NCBI GenBank assembly: GCA_050942895.1
Contig: JBMNOE010000007.1
Location: 1 to 64,000, forward strand
DNA length: 64,000 nucleotides
Source of the DNA: JBNRMR01 sp050942895
Lineage (GTDB): Bacteria > Bacillota > Clostridia > Christensenellales > UBA1750
Reading direction: 5' to 3'
Each line of letters opens with the position of its first letter. The stretch's first letter is position 1. The notes beneath the pieces are model-generated. The model had not been told where the DNA came from. It worked only from the letters and a program-made list of their open reading frames with translations, and did no database searches. The translations under genes and the position numbers were made by a program. Shown in pieces: positions 1 through 8,897 of the stretch.

Positions 1-1
1 C

Positions 2-64
2 CATGACGAGCTTCTTGCCCTCGGCGGCCGCTACTTCAACCTCCACCAGGCGCAAAGCACCTGA
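2..64 (+). CDS. ABC exporter ATP-binding/permease protein, C-terminal end (partial)
   Basis: Only the last 20 codons lie in the window, entering from the left edge and ending at a TGA. The frame reads HDELLALGGRYFNLHQAQST. The pattern H-[DE]-E-L-L-x-x-G-G-x-Y-x-x-L-x-x-x-Q is the typical C-terminal end of the nucleotide-binding domain of fused permease-ATPase exporters (MsbA/LmrA type), just after the H-loop. The other two frames show nothing comparable. A strong hairpin terminator follows within 30 bp, which fits the end of a transcription unit. The substrate cannot be inferred from this fragment. Confidence 0.72.
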   Translation, partial: HDELLALGGRYFNLHQAQST

Positions 65-90
65 TCCCTTTTCCATAACAGAAGCACAAC

Positions 91-116
91 AAAACCCCCG
101 CTAAGACGGGGGTTTT
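91..116. terminator. Bidirectional intrinsic terminator
   Basis: The stem AAAACCCCCG / CGGGGGTTTT encloses a 6-nt loop and has T-runs on both strands. It lies between the end of the rightward ABC exporter and the end of the leftward binding-protein gene, so it probably serves both. Confidence 0.85.
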
Positions 117-137
117 ATCTTTGTTTATCTATAAAGC

Positions 138-2528
138 CTACCTGTTCTCGGAGATATATGTCTGCACCCTGCTTTGGACTATGCCCGCCGCATCCTGGGC
201 TGATCTTTGGCCGTTGAAGAAGGCCTCCGCCTCCTCGGTTATTATCTCCTGAACCTTGTTGTCATAGACCATGGCTGTGTTGACCGAGAACAGAAGCTCG
301 TTCACCTTGTCGATGTCCGCCTGAGTCATGTCGTCCATCTCGACGCTCTGCCCGCCGATCCAATATGTGCGCGGGTATGTCTCCACATGTTCCACACCGT
401 TTTCGTCCGTCCAGGTGTAGCTGGGGGGTTCCATAGCCTTCTTGGCAAGCTCATCCAGGCGGGAGATTTTCACAGGGAAGCTCCACTCAATGCTTGACTG
501 ATGCTCATCCGAAAGGAAGTACTTGATGAACTCCCAGCCGCCATCCAGATTCCTGGACTTGGCGTAAAGGGCAAACTCCGCGTCGCCCATCAGCACAGAG
601 CCGATGCCTTGGCTGGTGGGGAAGCCGATGTATGTGGGCTCTTCGCCGTAGGCATACTTCTTCATCTGGTAGTCATTATATTCATACAGATAGACCATCT
701 GAATCAGCGCTTCGCCGTTTCTGATGCGCTCCTCGTCGCTGATGTACACATCATATCCGCCGCCGCCTATATATTCGCCCGCAGCCACCGCAAGGGCCGT
801 ACGCTGTGAGCCGCCGGCCGCGGAATAACCCATCTGAAGCTCCTCCTGGGAGGGGAACTGGGCCGCAAACTCCAGCAGCTTGGCGAAGTTGCCGTCATCA
901 AAGCTGCACCTGCCGGTGGCTTTGTCGATGAAGGAATCCAGCGACATGAAGGTGCTCATCTGAAGGATGCTGTCACGGGAGGTGTTGGCGAAGGACATCA
1001 TGCCCTCCGGCTTTGCGGCCATGATCGCATTCAGATCATCCATCGTCCAGCCCATGGTGGTTCCCACATCGGAGGCCTTGCCCATAACAGTGTAAACATT
1101 GAAGGATGAGATGATTGAATAGAGCTTGCCGTCCCTTGAGTAAGCATCGAAAACATTTTGCAGGTAATCTTCGCGGTTAAAGTTCGGATCTTTGTCCATC
1201 AGCGGGTAAAGATCGGCGAACATGCCCTTTGATATGAAGCTGTCCACAGGCATATTGTAGCTATCCACATATATTATGTCCGGAACCACGCCGGAGATCA
1301 GGTCCGTGTTCAGCTTCTCGGCGCCGGCGCTGTAGTTATCTTCGGTGTTATACATCGAGTAATCATTGACGGTTATTCTGTATTTTTCATTGGATTTGTT
1401 AAAGGCGATTATGGCCCTTCGCACATCATAATTAAGATATTGCACGGCCATCGTCAGTATCGTCTTTTCAACCACGTCCTTGGGATCCACCTTTGTAAGG
1501 CGCGTCAGCTCCACATTGCTTCTGCCGCCGGAGTAGTCATAGCCGATGCAGAATATCTCTTCGGCTGAAACGGGGCTGATTGAACTGAGGGAGTCGGCGT
1601 CGATGTCGGAGTCGATCCAGTTAAGAAGCTCCGTCATCTCCTTGGTCTCGACATCATAGCCGTAAAGGGACATCCTGTCGTTCAGATAAAGATCATAACC
1701 CTCACCGCTTATGAATGTGTAGCGGTATGGCTCACCGGGGAGGTTGATCCCGCTGTCCACAAAGCTTTGGGCGTTAAAATCCAGCTCCATAAGGCCGTGG
1801 GATTGGGAGTTGGCCGAATAATCATACATGCTCAGCAGCAGCCTGCCGTTGGACACGAACATTTCGTTTATCCAGCCCTCAAAGGCGATGTCAAAGGCTT
1901 TCTTGCCGGTGGTTGAGTCCAGCACATAGATATTCTCACCGGTGGTCACGACGACATAATTGCCCACCACGGCTGCGTTTTGCACATAAAAATATGAGTA
2001 CTCGTCCGTGCTTTCATTCAGTGTGGAAAGATCCAGCCGACCCATTTCGGCGCCGCTATCCGCATTGAGGGTGACCAGCTCGAACTTTTCATCGTGGGAC
2101 CACTCATTGGTCGCCGGGTTCATCGTCGAAGTTGACGAGTTGACAACGAGAATAATATTGCCGTCGCCATCGATCTTCATGTTGCTCACATAGGTGTATG
2201 AACTGGAGTTTTCGCTGTACTCATTCTTCATCTCGAAGGGCAAAGATTCATATCCACCGCTGGCGATGTCTATGGCGACAATCTTTTGGTTATAGCTGCC
2301 GTCTTCACCCATGCTGTCCACCACTGCGAACACCTTGCCTCCATTTACTACAGCATTGTTAAAGTAGGTGAACTCCTCGGGCATCGGGAAGTATTCCGCT
2401 TTGTAAACATGCTCCTTCACCGCAGCGCTGACCGGATCCGCACGCTTACAGCTTGCAATTATAGGGGCCACCATCGCCACCATCAGCGCAAGGCAAACCA
2501 GCCTAATGATCGTTTTCCTATTCTTCAT
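138..2528 (-). CDS. Large extracellular solute-binding lipoprotein with propeller-like N-terminal domain
   Basis: This is a 796-residue substrate-binding lipoprotein for sugar-type ABC uptake. Residues 1-27 form a signal peptide ending in a lipobox-like IIASC, with Cys27 the predicted lipidated residue. Residues about 40-350 are made of repeating beta-rich blocks (for example GGKVFAVVDS, GNYVVVTTGE, VSNGRLLLSM) that resemble a beta-propeller. Residues about 355-790 look like a family 1 solute-binding domain (NKSNEKYRITVNDY, DIIYVDSYNMP, GGWEFIKYFL). Usual binding proteins are 420-550 aa, so the N-terminal domain is extra. It is the last gene of the leftward operon with two permeases, a HlyD-like and a MacB-like protein. 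GAGGAG lies 7 nt before the ATG. The ligand is unknown; oligosaccharide is inferred from the permeases. Confidence 0.85.
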   Translation of the reverse strand: MKNRKTIIRLVCLALMVAMVAPIIASCKRADPVSAAVKEHVYKAEYFPMPEEFTYFNNAVVNGGKVFAVVDSMGEDGSYNQKIVAIDIASGGYESLPFEMKNEYSENSSSYTYVSNMKIDGDGNIILVVNSSTSTMNPATNEWSHDEKFELVTLNADSGAEMGRLDLSTLNESTDEYSYFYVQNAAVVGNYVVVTTGENIYVLDSTTGKKAFDIAFEGWINEMFVSNGRLLLSMYDYSANSQSHGLMELDFNAQSFVDSGINLPGEPYRYTFISGEGYDLYLNDRMSLYGYDVETKEMTELLNWIDSDIDADSLSSISPVSAEEIFCIGYDYSGGRSNVELTRLTKVDPKDVVEKTILTMAVQYLNYDVRRAIIAFNKSNEKYRITVNDYSMYNTEDNYSAGAEKLNTDLISGVVPDIIYVDSYNMPVDSFISKGMFADLYPLMDKDPNFNREDYLQNVFDAYSRDGKLYSIISSFNVYTVMGKASDVGTTMGWTMDDLNAIMAAKPEGMMSFANTSRDSILQMSTFMSLDSFIDKATGRCSFDDGNFAKLLEFAAQFPSQEELQMGYSAAGGSQRTALAVAAGEYIGGGGYDVYISDEERIRNGEALIQMVYLYEYNDYQMKKYAYGEEPTYIGFPTSQGIGSVLMGDAEFALYAKSRNLDGGWEFIKYFLSDEHQSSIEWSFPVKISRLDELAKKAMEPPSYTWTDENGVEHVETYPRTYWIGGQSVEMDDMTQADIDKVNELLFSVNTAMVYDNKVQEIITEEAEAFFNGQRSAQDAAGIVQSRVQTYISENR

Positions 2529-2632
2529 CGTCTTGCTCCTCGCTAAAAATTTATCCTGGGCCTTCCCGGTTAAAGATCACTTGCTTTCAGATTGTAAACC
2601 CGTCTTTTTCCTCTATACTATTAACGCACATA

Positions 2633-3880
2633 CTAAAGTTTTTGTTTCTTTCTGCCAAACTTCCAGGAAGTTTTCTTTTTCCTTACAGGCGCTTTGTTAT
2701 TTTTGTTATCTTCGTCGGCCTCCTGCTGATATTCGGTTGAGGGCAGCACCAGCGTCTGTTCTTTATCCTCATCCGCCTTTTTCTCTTGTGCACGCCTATG
2801 AGCATCGGCCTTTGCGCGCTGCCTGATCCAGCGTTCATCGCGCTTTCTCTCGTAGAAATCCTTGATATCCCTCGCCCGCCATCTGCGGCCCTTCCACAGC
2901 CGGGCGATTATCACCGCCAAAGTCACCGCCGGCAACACCGGCAGCAGGAACATCAGCAGAGTAAGGAGGGCTGCCCTTTCCTCCACCAGGCGGGCGGCGT
3001 TTTCCCAGTACGGAAAGAAAACCGCCTTTGTGCGCATGGACCTTTCACCGAGGGCCCCCAGCACCCTCACCATTGACTCAAGGCCATAGCGGGACGAGTT
3101 CTCCACGATCTCCATCTGCTGTTCGTCCACAGAAATCACGCCGGAGAGTATGTCCAGCGCAAAGCCCGATATGGGATTTGGCAGCGATGCCTCGTATGAG
3201 GTGATCACCGCCCCCTCATCCATTGTAACATATGTTTCATATGACATATAAATGGCAGGTCCTGAAGAATATGCCAAATTCGTCGCCAGATCATCCTCCC
3301 GCTCTATGACTCCGGCGACTATATAGGGTTGGTCGAATATTCTAACCTTCATCCCCGCCACATCATATGATCCGAAAAGCTGCCAAGCTGCCTCCTCGTC
3401 CAGCACAACCCTGTCCTGCATTATGTCGCTTCCCGAAAAATAGTAGCCGCTCTTTAGCTTCAGGGGGTGAAAAGTGAAGAAGTCGCCCCCCACCACGAAG
3501 GCGGTGTACCTGCCCGACATCCTTTCCGACTCCACCACGAGATCCCTTTTTATAAGGCTGTAGCAATCCACATACAGCCGGGCGTCCTCGCTTGCAGGTG
3601 ATATGGAGGCTTCCTCCAGCTTTTTGTCTATGCTGCTTCTAAGGAGCCTTATGTCCTCCTGACCCAGGCCGGAACTCTCCTCCAAAAACACGGAGACCTG
3701 GGCGTAGGACTCCCCTCCCCCCCATTTTACAGCCGAACTTTGCGAAACCATCGGGGCTATAAGGGAGCTTTTAACAAGCAGCGCCGCGATCATCAGGATT
3801 ATGCACAGACCATTGAGGATGATCACCGCCATATATTCTTTTGTAAGCCTGCCGCGCCTTCGCGCCTTTCTAATCATCAT
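2633..3880 (-). CDS. MacB-type extracytoplasmic domain protein with two membrane segments
   Basis: This is a 415-residue membrane protein. It has one hydrophobic segment at about 18-40, a large outer domain at about 45-290, a second segment at about 302-328, and a highly charged Lys/Arg/Glu cytoplasmic tail of about 85 residues. The outer domain resembles the MacB/FtsX periplasmic core (VVGGDFFTFHPLKLKSGYYF, then VVLDEEAAWQLFGS and VRIFDQPYIVAGVIERED). True MacB/FtsX permeases have four membrane segments and a conserved C-terminal permease region, which is missing, so this is probably not an exporter permease. Its start overlaps the stop of the HlyD-like gene by 4 bp, indicating translational coupling and probably a shared complex. 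The function is not established. Confidence 0.7.
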   Translation of the reverse strand: MMIRKARRRGRLTKEYMAVIILNGLCIILMIAALLVKSSLIAPMVSQSSAVKWGGGESYAQVSVFLEESSGLGQEDIRLLRSSIDKKLEEASISPASEDARLYVDCYSLIKRDLVVESERMSGRYTAFVVGGDFFTFHPLKLKSGYYFSGSDIMQDRVVLDEEAAWQLFGSYDVAGMKVRIFDQPYIVAGVIEREDDLATNLAYSSGPAIYMSYETYVTMDEGAVITSYEASLPNPISGFALDILSGVISVDEQQMEIVENSSRYGLESMVRVLGALGERSMRTKAVFFPYWENAARLVEERAALLTLLMFLLPVLPAVTLAVIIARLWKGRRWRARDIKDFYERKRDERWIRQRAKADAHRRAQEKKADEDKEQTLVLPSTEYQQEADEDNKNNKAPVRKKKTSWKFGRKKQKL

Positions 3881-5784
3881 TTTTCAGACAGCCTCACCTG
3901 CATACCCGCCTCTATGGGCTTTGTGGAAGTGGTTATAATGAACTCGTTGCCCATGAGACCCGAAATAGCGACGTTCGTGTCGTCGGAAGCTATCTCCTGC
4001 ACGTCCAGCCTTCTGGCGTAATATCTGGTGCTTAATGGCGTCTGCTTCGCTTCAATGTACAGCACAAACTTCCCGTTATTGTCCTCCCTCAGGGCGCTCT
4101 TGGGCAAAACGGCCTCATAGTTGGTGCTGCGCTGGCCCACAACGAAATCAAGCGTCTGACCAACGGTCACATCGCCGGTGATGTTCATCTCCACGATTCT
4201 GCCCTGGCCGGGGCGGCTTGGGTCGTTCTTTACTGCGGTAACAACAGCTTTAAGCTCCTGCCACCACAGATTTTCTATTGCGACTTCATCCCCCACTCTG
4301 ATCTGCTGCGCCTGCTGGCTTGTGACGGCGAAGCTGGAAGTGTAGCCTTTTTCCACCACTTCGATCACTGCCAGAGTGTTGCCGTCGCCCGCTAAATTTC
4401 CCGCCACCACGGATATGCCGTTTATTATGCCGCCAACTTTGGCCGTCATCTCAATTTCGCCGGAGCTCTCCTCGGACTTTTCTATCATCGCCTTTATTTC
4501 CTCGATATTGCGCTCATAGTCCTTTATGTCGAACTCGCCCTTGGCTTCCTCCAGGTCTATAGCATCATTGAGGGCTGAAAGATCCTTCTTATAGCCATCG
4601 ATCGTCTTTTCGCTGGTCTTTATGCCGCTCTGAATTTCTGCCACCTTGTCCGCTGCTGCAACCTTCTTTTCAGCGTCCTTTATCGCGCCTTCAATCGTGC
4701 TCTTAAGGGTCTCAAAGTAATCTATCGTGTCGGCGATCATCTGCTGGTTGGGGGTGGAAACCTCCGCCAAAGCCATCTCTGCGGCGGCCAGTTCGTCAGC
4801 CGCGCTTATTATCGAGCGGGCTTCCCCGACAGTCGTGTTAGGGAATGTTGCAGTGGAGCTTTGCACAGTGGACAGCAAGCCTGATAAGCCCTCGCCCTCA
4901 CCCTGATCATCAACGGCAGGAGCGCTGGCAAAAACGTCATCGCCTCCCGCATACCTTGAATACGCGTTTCTTACATCCACCAGGAACCATTGAATATATT
5001 CACCTATACGCGTCTGATCTCCCTGGGCATACTTTTCTCTATAGTCCTGATTGTCCACAACCAGCTCGTTAAGCAGCTTCCTGGCGGCCCTGACGGCTTC
5101 GTATTTTGTAGACGCGTCGCCCGAGTCATCTAACTGAGCTTCCAGATCGGCGATGTTCTTGTCTGCGTTTTCAAGCTGCTCGTTCATGTCCTCGATGACC
5201 TTTTCCGCCTCGTCCTTGGCGGCCTGAGGGTCTTTGATTATACTGGCATCATTGGTGGCCCTTGCCAGCGCCGCCTGATAATCCTTTATATTTTCTTCCT
5301 CTTCCTTTATTTGGTCGCGCTTTTCGCTATAATCCCGCCTGCTTTGTGAACTGTCCGCCCCCAGCAGATAAAGGGCATAGTCCCTCTCGGCGTTGTAGAG
5401 CTCATCCTCCAGGTTTTTGAGATTTTCATCCTCGGCGCTTTCAAATATGAACAGCACCTGGCCTTCCTCCACCATGTCGCCCTCTCTCACCTGTACGCTT
5501 TTAACGGTGCGGTTGCCCATCATCTTCACATCTGTGGTCATATTGGCAACCACCGCGCCCGTGCCCCTTATCTGGGACTTTATGCCGCTGTAGGAGGGGT
5601 ATTGGGCCGCCACCTCCGGCAGCGAATAGTTCATGAAGGTGTTGGAAAAGAAGGTAAGCACAAGCATTACCGATAAAAAGATTATGGCCGCGTTCTTTAC
5701 CCAGCCTCTGTTTTTTATTTTCTTTTCCGAAGGCTCGATACTGGTGTTGCGCCGCTCCTGTTGAATGATGCTCATAAGGTTCAT
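3877..5784 (-). CDS. HlyD-family membrane-fusion/adaptor-like protein
   Basis: This is a 635-residue protein of the HlyD/RND adaptor type. It has a cytoplasmic N-terminus, one membrane anchor at about 29-48, a first half-lipoyl motif at about 94-115 (VKSVQVREGDMVEEGQVLFIF), and a very long coiled-coil hairpin at about 118-440 rich in Glu, Lys and Ala. The second lipoyl half is at about 450-480 (GGIINGISVVAGNLAGDGNTLAVI), and beta-barrel domains continue to the C-terminus. In Gram-negatives such proteins bridge an inner-membrane pump and TolC. Here there is no exporter ATPase or TolC, and the partners are importer permeases and a MacB-like protein. The ATG follows a GGAAAGGA-type ribosome site. 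An assembly factor or a wall-spanning scaffold are both possible. Confidence 0.8.
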   Translation of the reverse strand: MNLMSIIQQERRNTSIEPSEKKIKNRGWVKNAAIIFLSVMLVLTFFSNTFMNYSLPEVAAQYPSYSGIKSQIRGTGAVVANMTTDVKMMGNRTVKSVQVREGDMVEEGQVLFIFESAEDENLKNLEDELYNAERDYALYLLGADSSQSRRDYSEKRDQIKEEEENIKDYQAALARATNDASIIKDPQAAKDEAEKVIEDMNEQLENADKNIADLEAQLDDSGDASTKYEAVRAARKLLNELVVDNQDYREKYAQGDQTRIGEYIQWFLVDVRNAYSRYAGGDDVFASAPAVDDQGEGEGLSGLLSTVQSSTATFPNTTVGEARSIISAADELAAAEMALAEVSTPNQQMIADTIDYFETLKSTIEGAIKDAEKKVAAADKVAEIQSGIKTSEKTIDGYKKDLSALNDAIDLEEAKGEFDIKDYERNIEEIKAMIEKSEESSGEIEMTAKVGGIINGISVVAGNLAGDGNTLAVIEVVEKGYTSSFAVTSQQAQQIRVGDEVAIENLWWQELKAVVTAVKNDPSRPGQGRIVEMNITGDVTVGQTLDFVVGQRSTNYEAVLPKSALREDNNGKFVLYIEAKQTPLSTRYYARRLDVQEIASDDTNVAISGLMGNEFIITTSTKPIEAGMQVRLSEK

Positions 5785-5831
5785 CTTCCTTTCCGTTCGT
5801 CATGCTTTCTTCTTTTTGTTTTAGTCGCGCC

Positions 5832-6722
5832 CTAACCCTTGACGCCGCCTTGGTATGTGATGCCCTCAACCAGATATTCCTCGCCATAGAGGAACATCAA
5901 CAGCGTTGGGACCATGTATATCGTCGCCACCGCAAATGCCAGGCCTGCATCCTGGGAGTTAATCCTGGACAGAAACACCGAAAGCGGCTGCATCTCCGGG
6001 TCGCTCAGCATTATAAGGGGCTGTTCCACCATGTTCCAATAGTCTATAAAAACAAGTATAAGCACAGAATATATCGCGCTTTGGCACAGCGGCACGCAGA
6101 TGTGATAGAATGTCTGCCATTCGCCGGCGCCGTCCAGCTTGGCCGCCTCTATCATTGCATCGGGAATTCTGCGCATGTATTTCGTCAGTATAAAAACGCT
6201 GAAGGGAGCGAATATTCCCGGCAGCCATATGGCCCAGCGGGTGTTGATAATGTCCAGCCATGTGGCCACAAGATAGTTCGGCACCAATGTGACCTGATAG
6301 GGCGTGAGCATCAAAACGATGTAGAGGAAAAATATCATTTCCTTGACCCTGCCCCTGAAGCGGGTGAAGCTGTAGGCCGCAAAAAGCGCCAGCACCATCT
6401 GGAAAATCACTATGGGCGCAACTAAAATGACCGAGTTCCAGAACTTTATCAGGTATTCGGGGCTTTTTATCAGCACAGTCATATATTGGCTCATGGAGAC
6501 CATATCCGGCAGGAACTTCAAATTTATGCGCTCTGATATATACACCTTGTTGCCGGTGCCGGCGACGTTTTGGAATATGACGCCATAGTTTGCGCTTATC
6601 TCCGTGGCGGACATGAAGGAATTGGTTATAGTCAGCACAGTGGGCATCAAAAAGAGAACGGCAAACACGCTTGCCAGGACAGTCATGAGCGCTTTGAGCA
6701 AAAAGCCCTTCTTTATCCTCAT
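5832..6722 (-). CDS. Carbohydrate ABC transporter permease (MalG-like)
   Basis: This is a 296-residue inner-membrane permease of the MalG/LacG class with about six membrane helices. The EAA loop that docks the ATPase is visible at about 192-215 as EAAKLDGAGEWQTFYHICVP. The first segment (residues 10-32) is followed by an outer loop. Its ATG overlaps the preceding permease gene by 4 bp, and the HlyD-like gene follows after 47 bp. The operon has no ATPase gene; in Firmicutes, importers of this class commonly borrow a shared MsmX-type ATPase, so the missing gene does not mean the system is dead. The substrate is inferred only as a sugar or oligosaccharide. Confidence 0.9.
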   Translation of the reverse strand: MRIKKGFLLKALMTVLASVFAVLFLMPTVLTITNSFMSATEISANYGVIFQNVAGTGNKVYISERINLKFLPDMVSMSQYMTVLIKSPEYLIKFWNSVILVAPIVIFQMVLALFAAYSFTRFRGRVKEMIFFLYIVLMLTPYQVTLVPNYLVATWLDIINTRWAIWLPGIFAPFSVFILTKYMRRIPDAMIEAAKLDGAGEWQTFYHICVPLCQSAIYSVLILVFIDYWNMVEQPLIMLSDPEMQPLSVFLSRINSQDAGLAFAVATIYMVPTLLMFLYGEEYLVEGITYQGGVKG

Positions 6723-7603
6723 CCCTCCACGTCCTTTCCAAACCTGTTTTCCACGATGAAAAGGACGCCTATTATGGCTATCATCACTATGGCCATTATT
6801 ATCGCCGCTGCGGAAAGCTTTTGATAATCCAGCGAGCGGAATGTGTTGTTCATGTAGTGCTGGAGCATGTATAGCCCTTGATAAGGATAGTCCCCCGTTA
6901 GCAGATAGACCTCCCTAAAGACTTTGAAGGTGTTTATGAGCGAAAGTATGGCCACGAACAGCATAGTCGATGAAATATAGCGCAGCTTTATATACCAGAA
7001 CTTACCGAATGCGCCGGCGCCGTCGATGGTGGCAGCCTCCAGCATGTCCTTTGGCACATTGCTCAAAGCCGCCATGAACAATATCATGTTATAGCCAAGG
7101 TTTTTCCATAGGAACAGAAGAATAACCACCAATTGGTTGTAGTCCGATTTCATCCAGTCGATCTTCGCAACGCCGAAAACGGAAAGCCATTCATTCACCG
7201 CGCCGTTATAGTGGAACAAAACCTGCCATATCAACACTATTGACGCCACAGGCACCATCATTGGGCTTAGAAAGAATGTCCTGAATTGACTTGCAAAAAA
7301 GACATTGCCGTCCAACAAAAGGGCCAGCATCAGCGAAAGGAGCACCGCAAGAGGCACGCAGACCACCGCAAATGTGAAAGTGTTCCTTGCCGCCTGCTGA
7401 AATGCGGAGTTCTTTAGAACGCTAATAAAATTATCCAAAAAGACGAAGTTTGCGCCTATGGGGTTGTCTATCAACGAATAGTATATTACAACGATAAACG
7501 GCAGCACAAAAAAAACGCACAGGCCTATAAAGCTGGGCGAGAGAAAGGCGGCGTCCTTAGCCCTCTCTTTAGTCAACGCGTTTCTCAGGTTCTTTAGTTT
7601 CAT
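6719..7603 (-). CDS. Sugar ABC transporter permease (MalF-like)
   Basis: This is a 294-residue permease pairing with the MalG-like protein to form the channel. It has six predicted membrane segments, starting at about 26-48, and an EAA loop (EAATIDGAGAFGKFWYIKLR) at about 190-210. The start is placed at the ATG at 7603, directly after GGAGGG; a TTG six codons upstream lacks a ribosome site. It is the first gene of the leftward operon, so the promoter should lie at 7604-7790. It overlaps the next gene by 4 bp, the usual coupling for heterodimeric permeases. Confidence 0.9.
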   Translation of the reverse strand: MKLKNLRNALTKERAKDAAFLSPSFIGLCVFFVLPFIVVIYYSLIDNPIGANFVFLDNFISVLKNSAFQQAARNTFTFAVVCVPLAVLLSLMLALLLDGNVFFASQFRTFFLSPMMVPVASIVLIWQVLFHYNGAVNEWLSVFGVAKIDWMKSDYNQLVVILLFLWKNLGYNMILFMAALSNVPKDMLEAATIDGAGAFGKFWYIKLRYISSTMLFVAILSLINTFKVFREVYLLTGDYPYQGLYMLQHYMNNTFRSLDYQKLSAAAIIMAIVMIAIIGVLFIVENRFGKDVEG

Positions 7604-7736
7604 CAGTCCCTCCAAGAACAACCATTTATCTCATACTAATAGATACGATATAGAAATGAATTAGTTTCGCAAATACTTTGATTTTAAAAAATAAAGATTA
7701 AGTTTCTGTGTTTTTATGCGGAATTTCAGCCATATT

Positions 7737-7752
7737 ACGGTAAATTAACCGT
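7737..7752. promoter_or_regulatory. Short inverted repeat upstream of the importer operon
   Basis: ACGGT and ACCGT arms flank a 6-nt AT centre, within an AT-rich stretch about 135 bp upstream of the MalF-like start. The symmetry suits a regulator site. No T-run follows, so it is not a convincing terminator for the DUF4003 gene. I could not place a reliable -35/-10 pair nearby. Confidence 0.3.
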
Positions 7753-7790
7753 TTTCATCCTGTTTTGGAAGAAAGTGGCCGCGCTTTTCA

Positions 7791-8771
7791 TCATGCTCCG
7801 GCGGAGGATTGGGCCAGCATTATCAGGTAGCCGACCGCCTGGGAATAGATAATATCATATGGGCAGACCAGGGAAGCCGCGCTGACAGGAGCGCTTATGT
7901 CAATCTTTTCAGCCACGGCAAAGGCCGCTCCGGTCATTATCAGCTCGCTTTTCGCTATGCTCCATGCAGGGCCAAGCTCTCTTATGCCTTTTAGTGTTTG
8001 AGCAATCGCCGAAACATTCTCGGCGATCTCCCTTGGATCTTCCTGCAAAATAAGAGCCAAAAGAGCTAAAAGAGCCAGCGAAGCCGGCGCGCTGTGCCAT
8101 TGAGCATTATACCCCCGCCTTTTAAGCTCCTCGCTTATATCGAATATAGAATAAACGGCATCGGGCTTGTCCAGCGCCGCCAGGGCTTGGGCCGTGGTAT
8201 AGGCGCCGCTTTTCCAGGAAAAAGCCGGGCGGGCGTTTTCGTATATTCGCTCCACGGCATGGGCGCTGTCCCGAGGATCATGGGGGTTTTGCGCCAGCAG
8301 TATCACCTGAATGTATCTGTCGCTTGTGGTCAGCAGCGGGTGCATGGTTTTCAGTTCATCAAGGATAATCCTCGCCGTTTCCGCATGGCTTGCTGAATCT
8401 TGGCCTGTATTTTTAAGAGAAACCAGCAAAGCTGCGTGGGCCAGATGCTCACTCGCCCAGAACCGGCGGCCGCGCAGGGCGTCATAAACTTCCATGCTCC
8501 GCTGCAATGCGCCTTCAGAATCCTCATAGGCAGAGAGAAGACAGGCCATGGGTAGCTGCGCCACCCTTCCCCTGAAGGGCGAAAGCATCCCTGTTTTGGT
8601 TTTTATCAGGTCCAAAGCCGTTTGTGCTCCCGCAGCATCCACCTCAATGCCCTTCAGCGCCAATGCAAAAGCAGCAGCGCGAATCTGGGTGGCGTCGTGC
8701 CATTTAAACCGGGCGCGCAATATAGCCGTGTTTTGCCCATATTGATTTAGCATCTCCTGCAAAACCGCCAT
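7791..8771 (-). CDS. DUF4003-type protein
   Basis: This is a 326-residue, Ala/Leu-rich, mainly helical soluble protein with no signal peptide or membrane segment. Its length and pattern fit the DUF4003 family of Firmicutes, whose function is unknown (features such as QLPMACLLSAYEDSE, LLTTSDRYIQVILLAQ and LALLALLALIL). The ATG at 8771 is chosen because GGAGGTGGGC precedes it; an ATG four codons earlier would overlap that ribosome site. Convergent or divergent partners do not suggest a role: it sits between the importer operon and the amino-acid symporter on the same strand, with separate intergenic regions. Confidence 0.65.
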   Translation of the reverse strand: MAVLQEMLNQYGQNTAILRARFKWHDATQIRAAAFALALKGIEVDAAGAQTALDLIKTKTGMLSPFRGRVAQLPMACLLSAYEDSEGALQRSMEVYDALRGRRFWASEHLAHAALLVSLKNTGQDSASHAETARIILDELKTMHPLLTTSDRYIQVILLAQNPHDPRDSAHAVERIYENARPAFSWKSGAYTTAQALAALDKPDAVYSIFDISEELKRRGYNAQWHSAPASLALLALLALILQEDPREIAENVSAIAQTLKGIRELGPAWSIAKSELIMTGAAFAVAEKIDISAPVSAASLVCPYDIIYSQAVGYLIMLAQSSAGA

Positions 8772-8897
8772 GCCCACCTCCATACAATGTTATTCACCTA
8801 TTAAATATACATCAACACAGTCTTTTTATCAAGAAAAATAAACGATTAAAACACTGTTCCTTTCAATGAACGGTTTGCTTAATAAAGTATTATTCGT

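Noticed and set aside
3877..5784. Type I secretion system reading of the HlyD-like gene
   Set aside because: No HlyB-type ATPase, TolC or secreted RTX-like substrate is nearby; the operon partners are importer permeases.
5802..6425. 207-codon plus-strand frame over the permease gene
   Set aside because: Shadow of the MalG-like gene; His/Arg-rich composition and no start signal.
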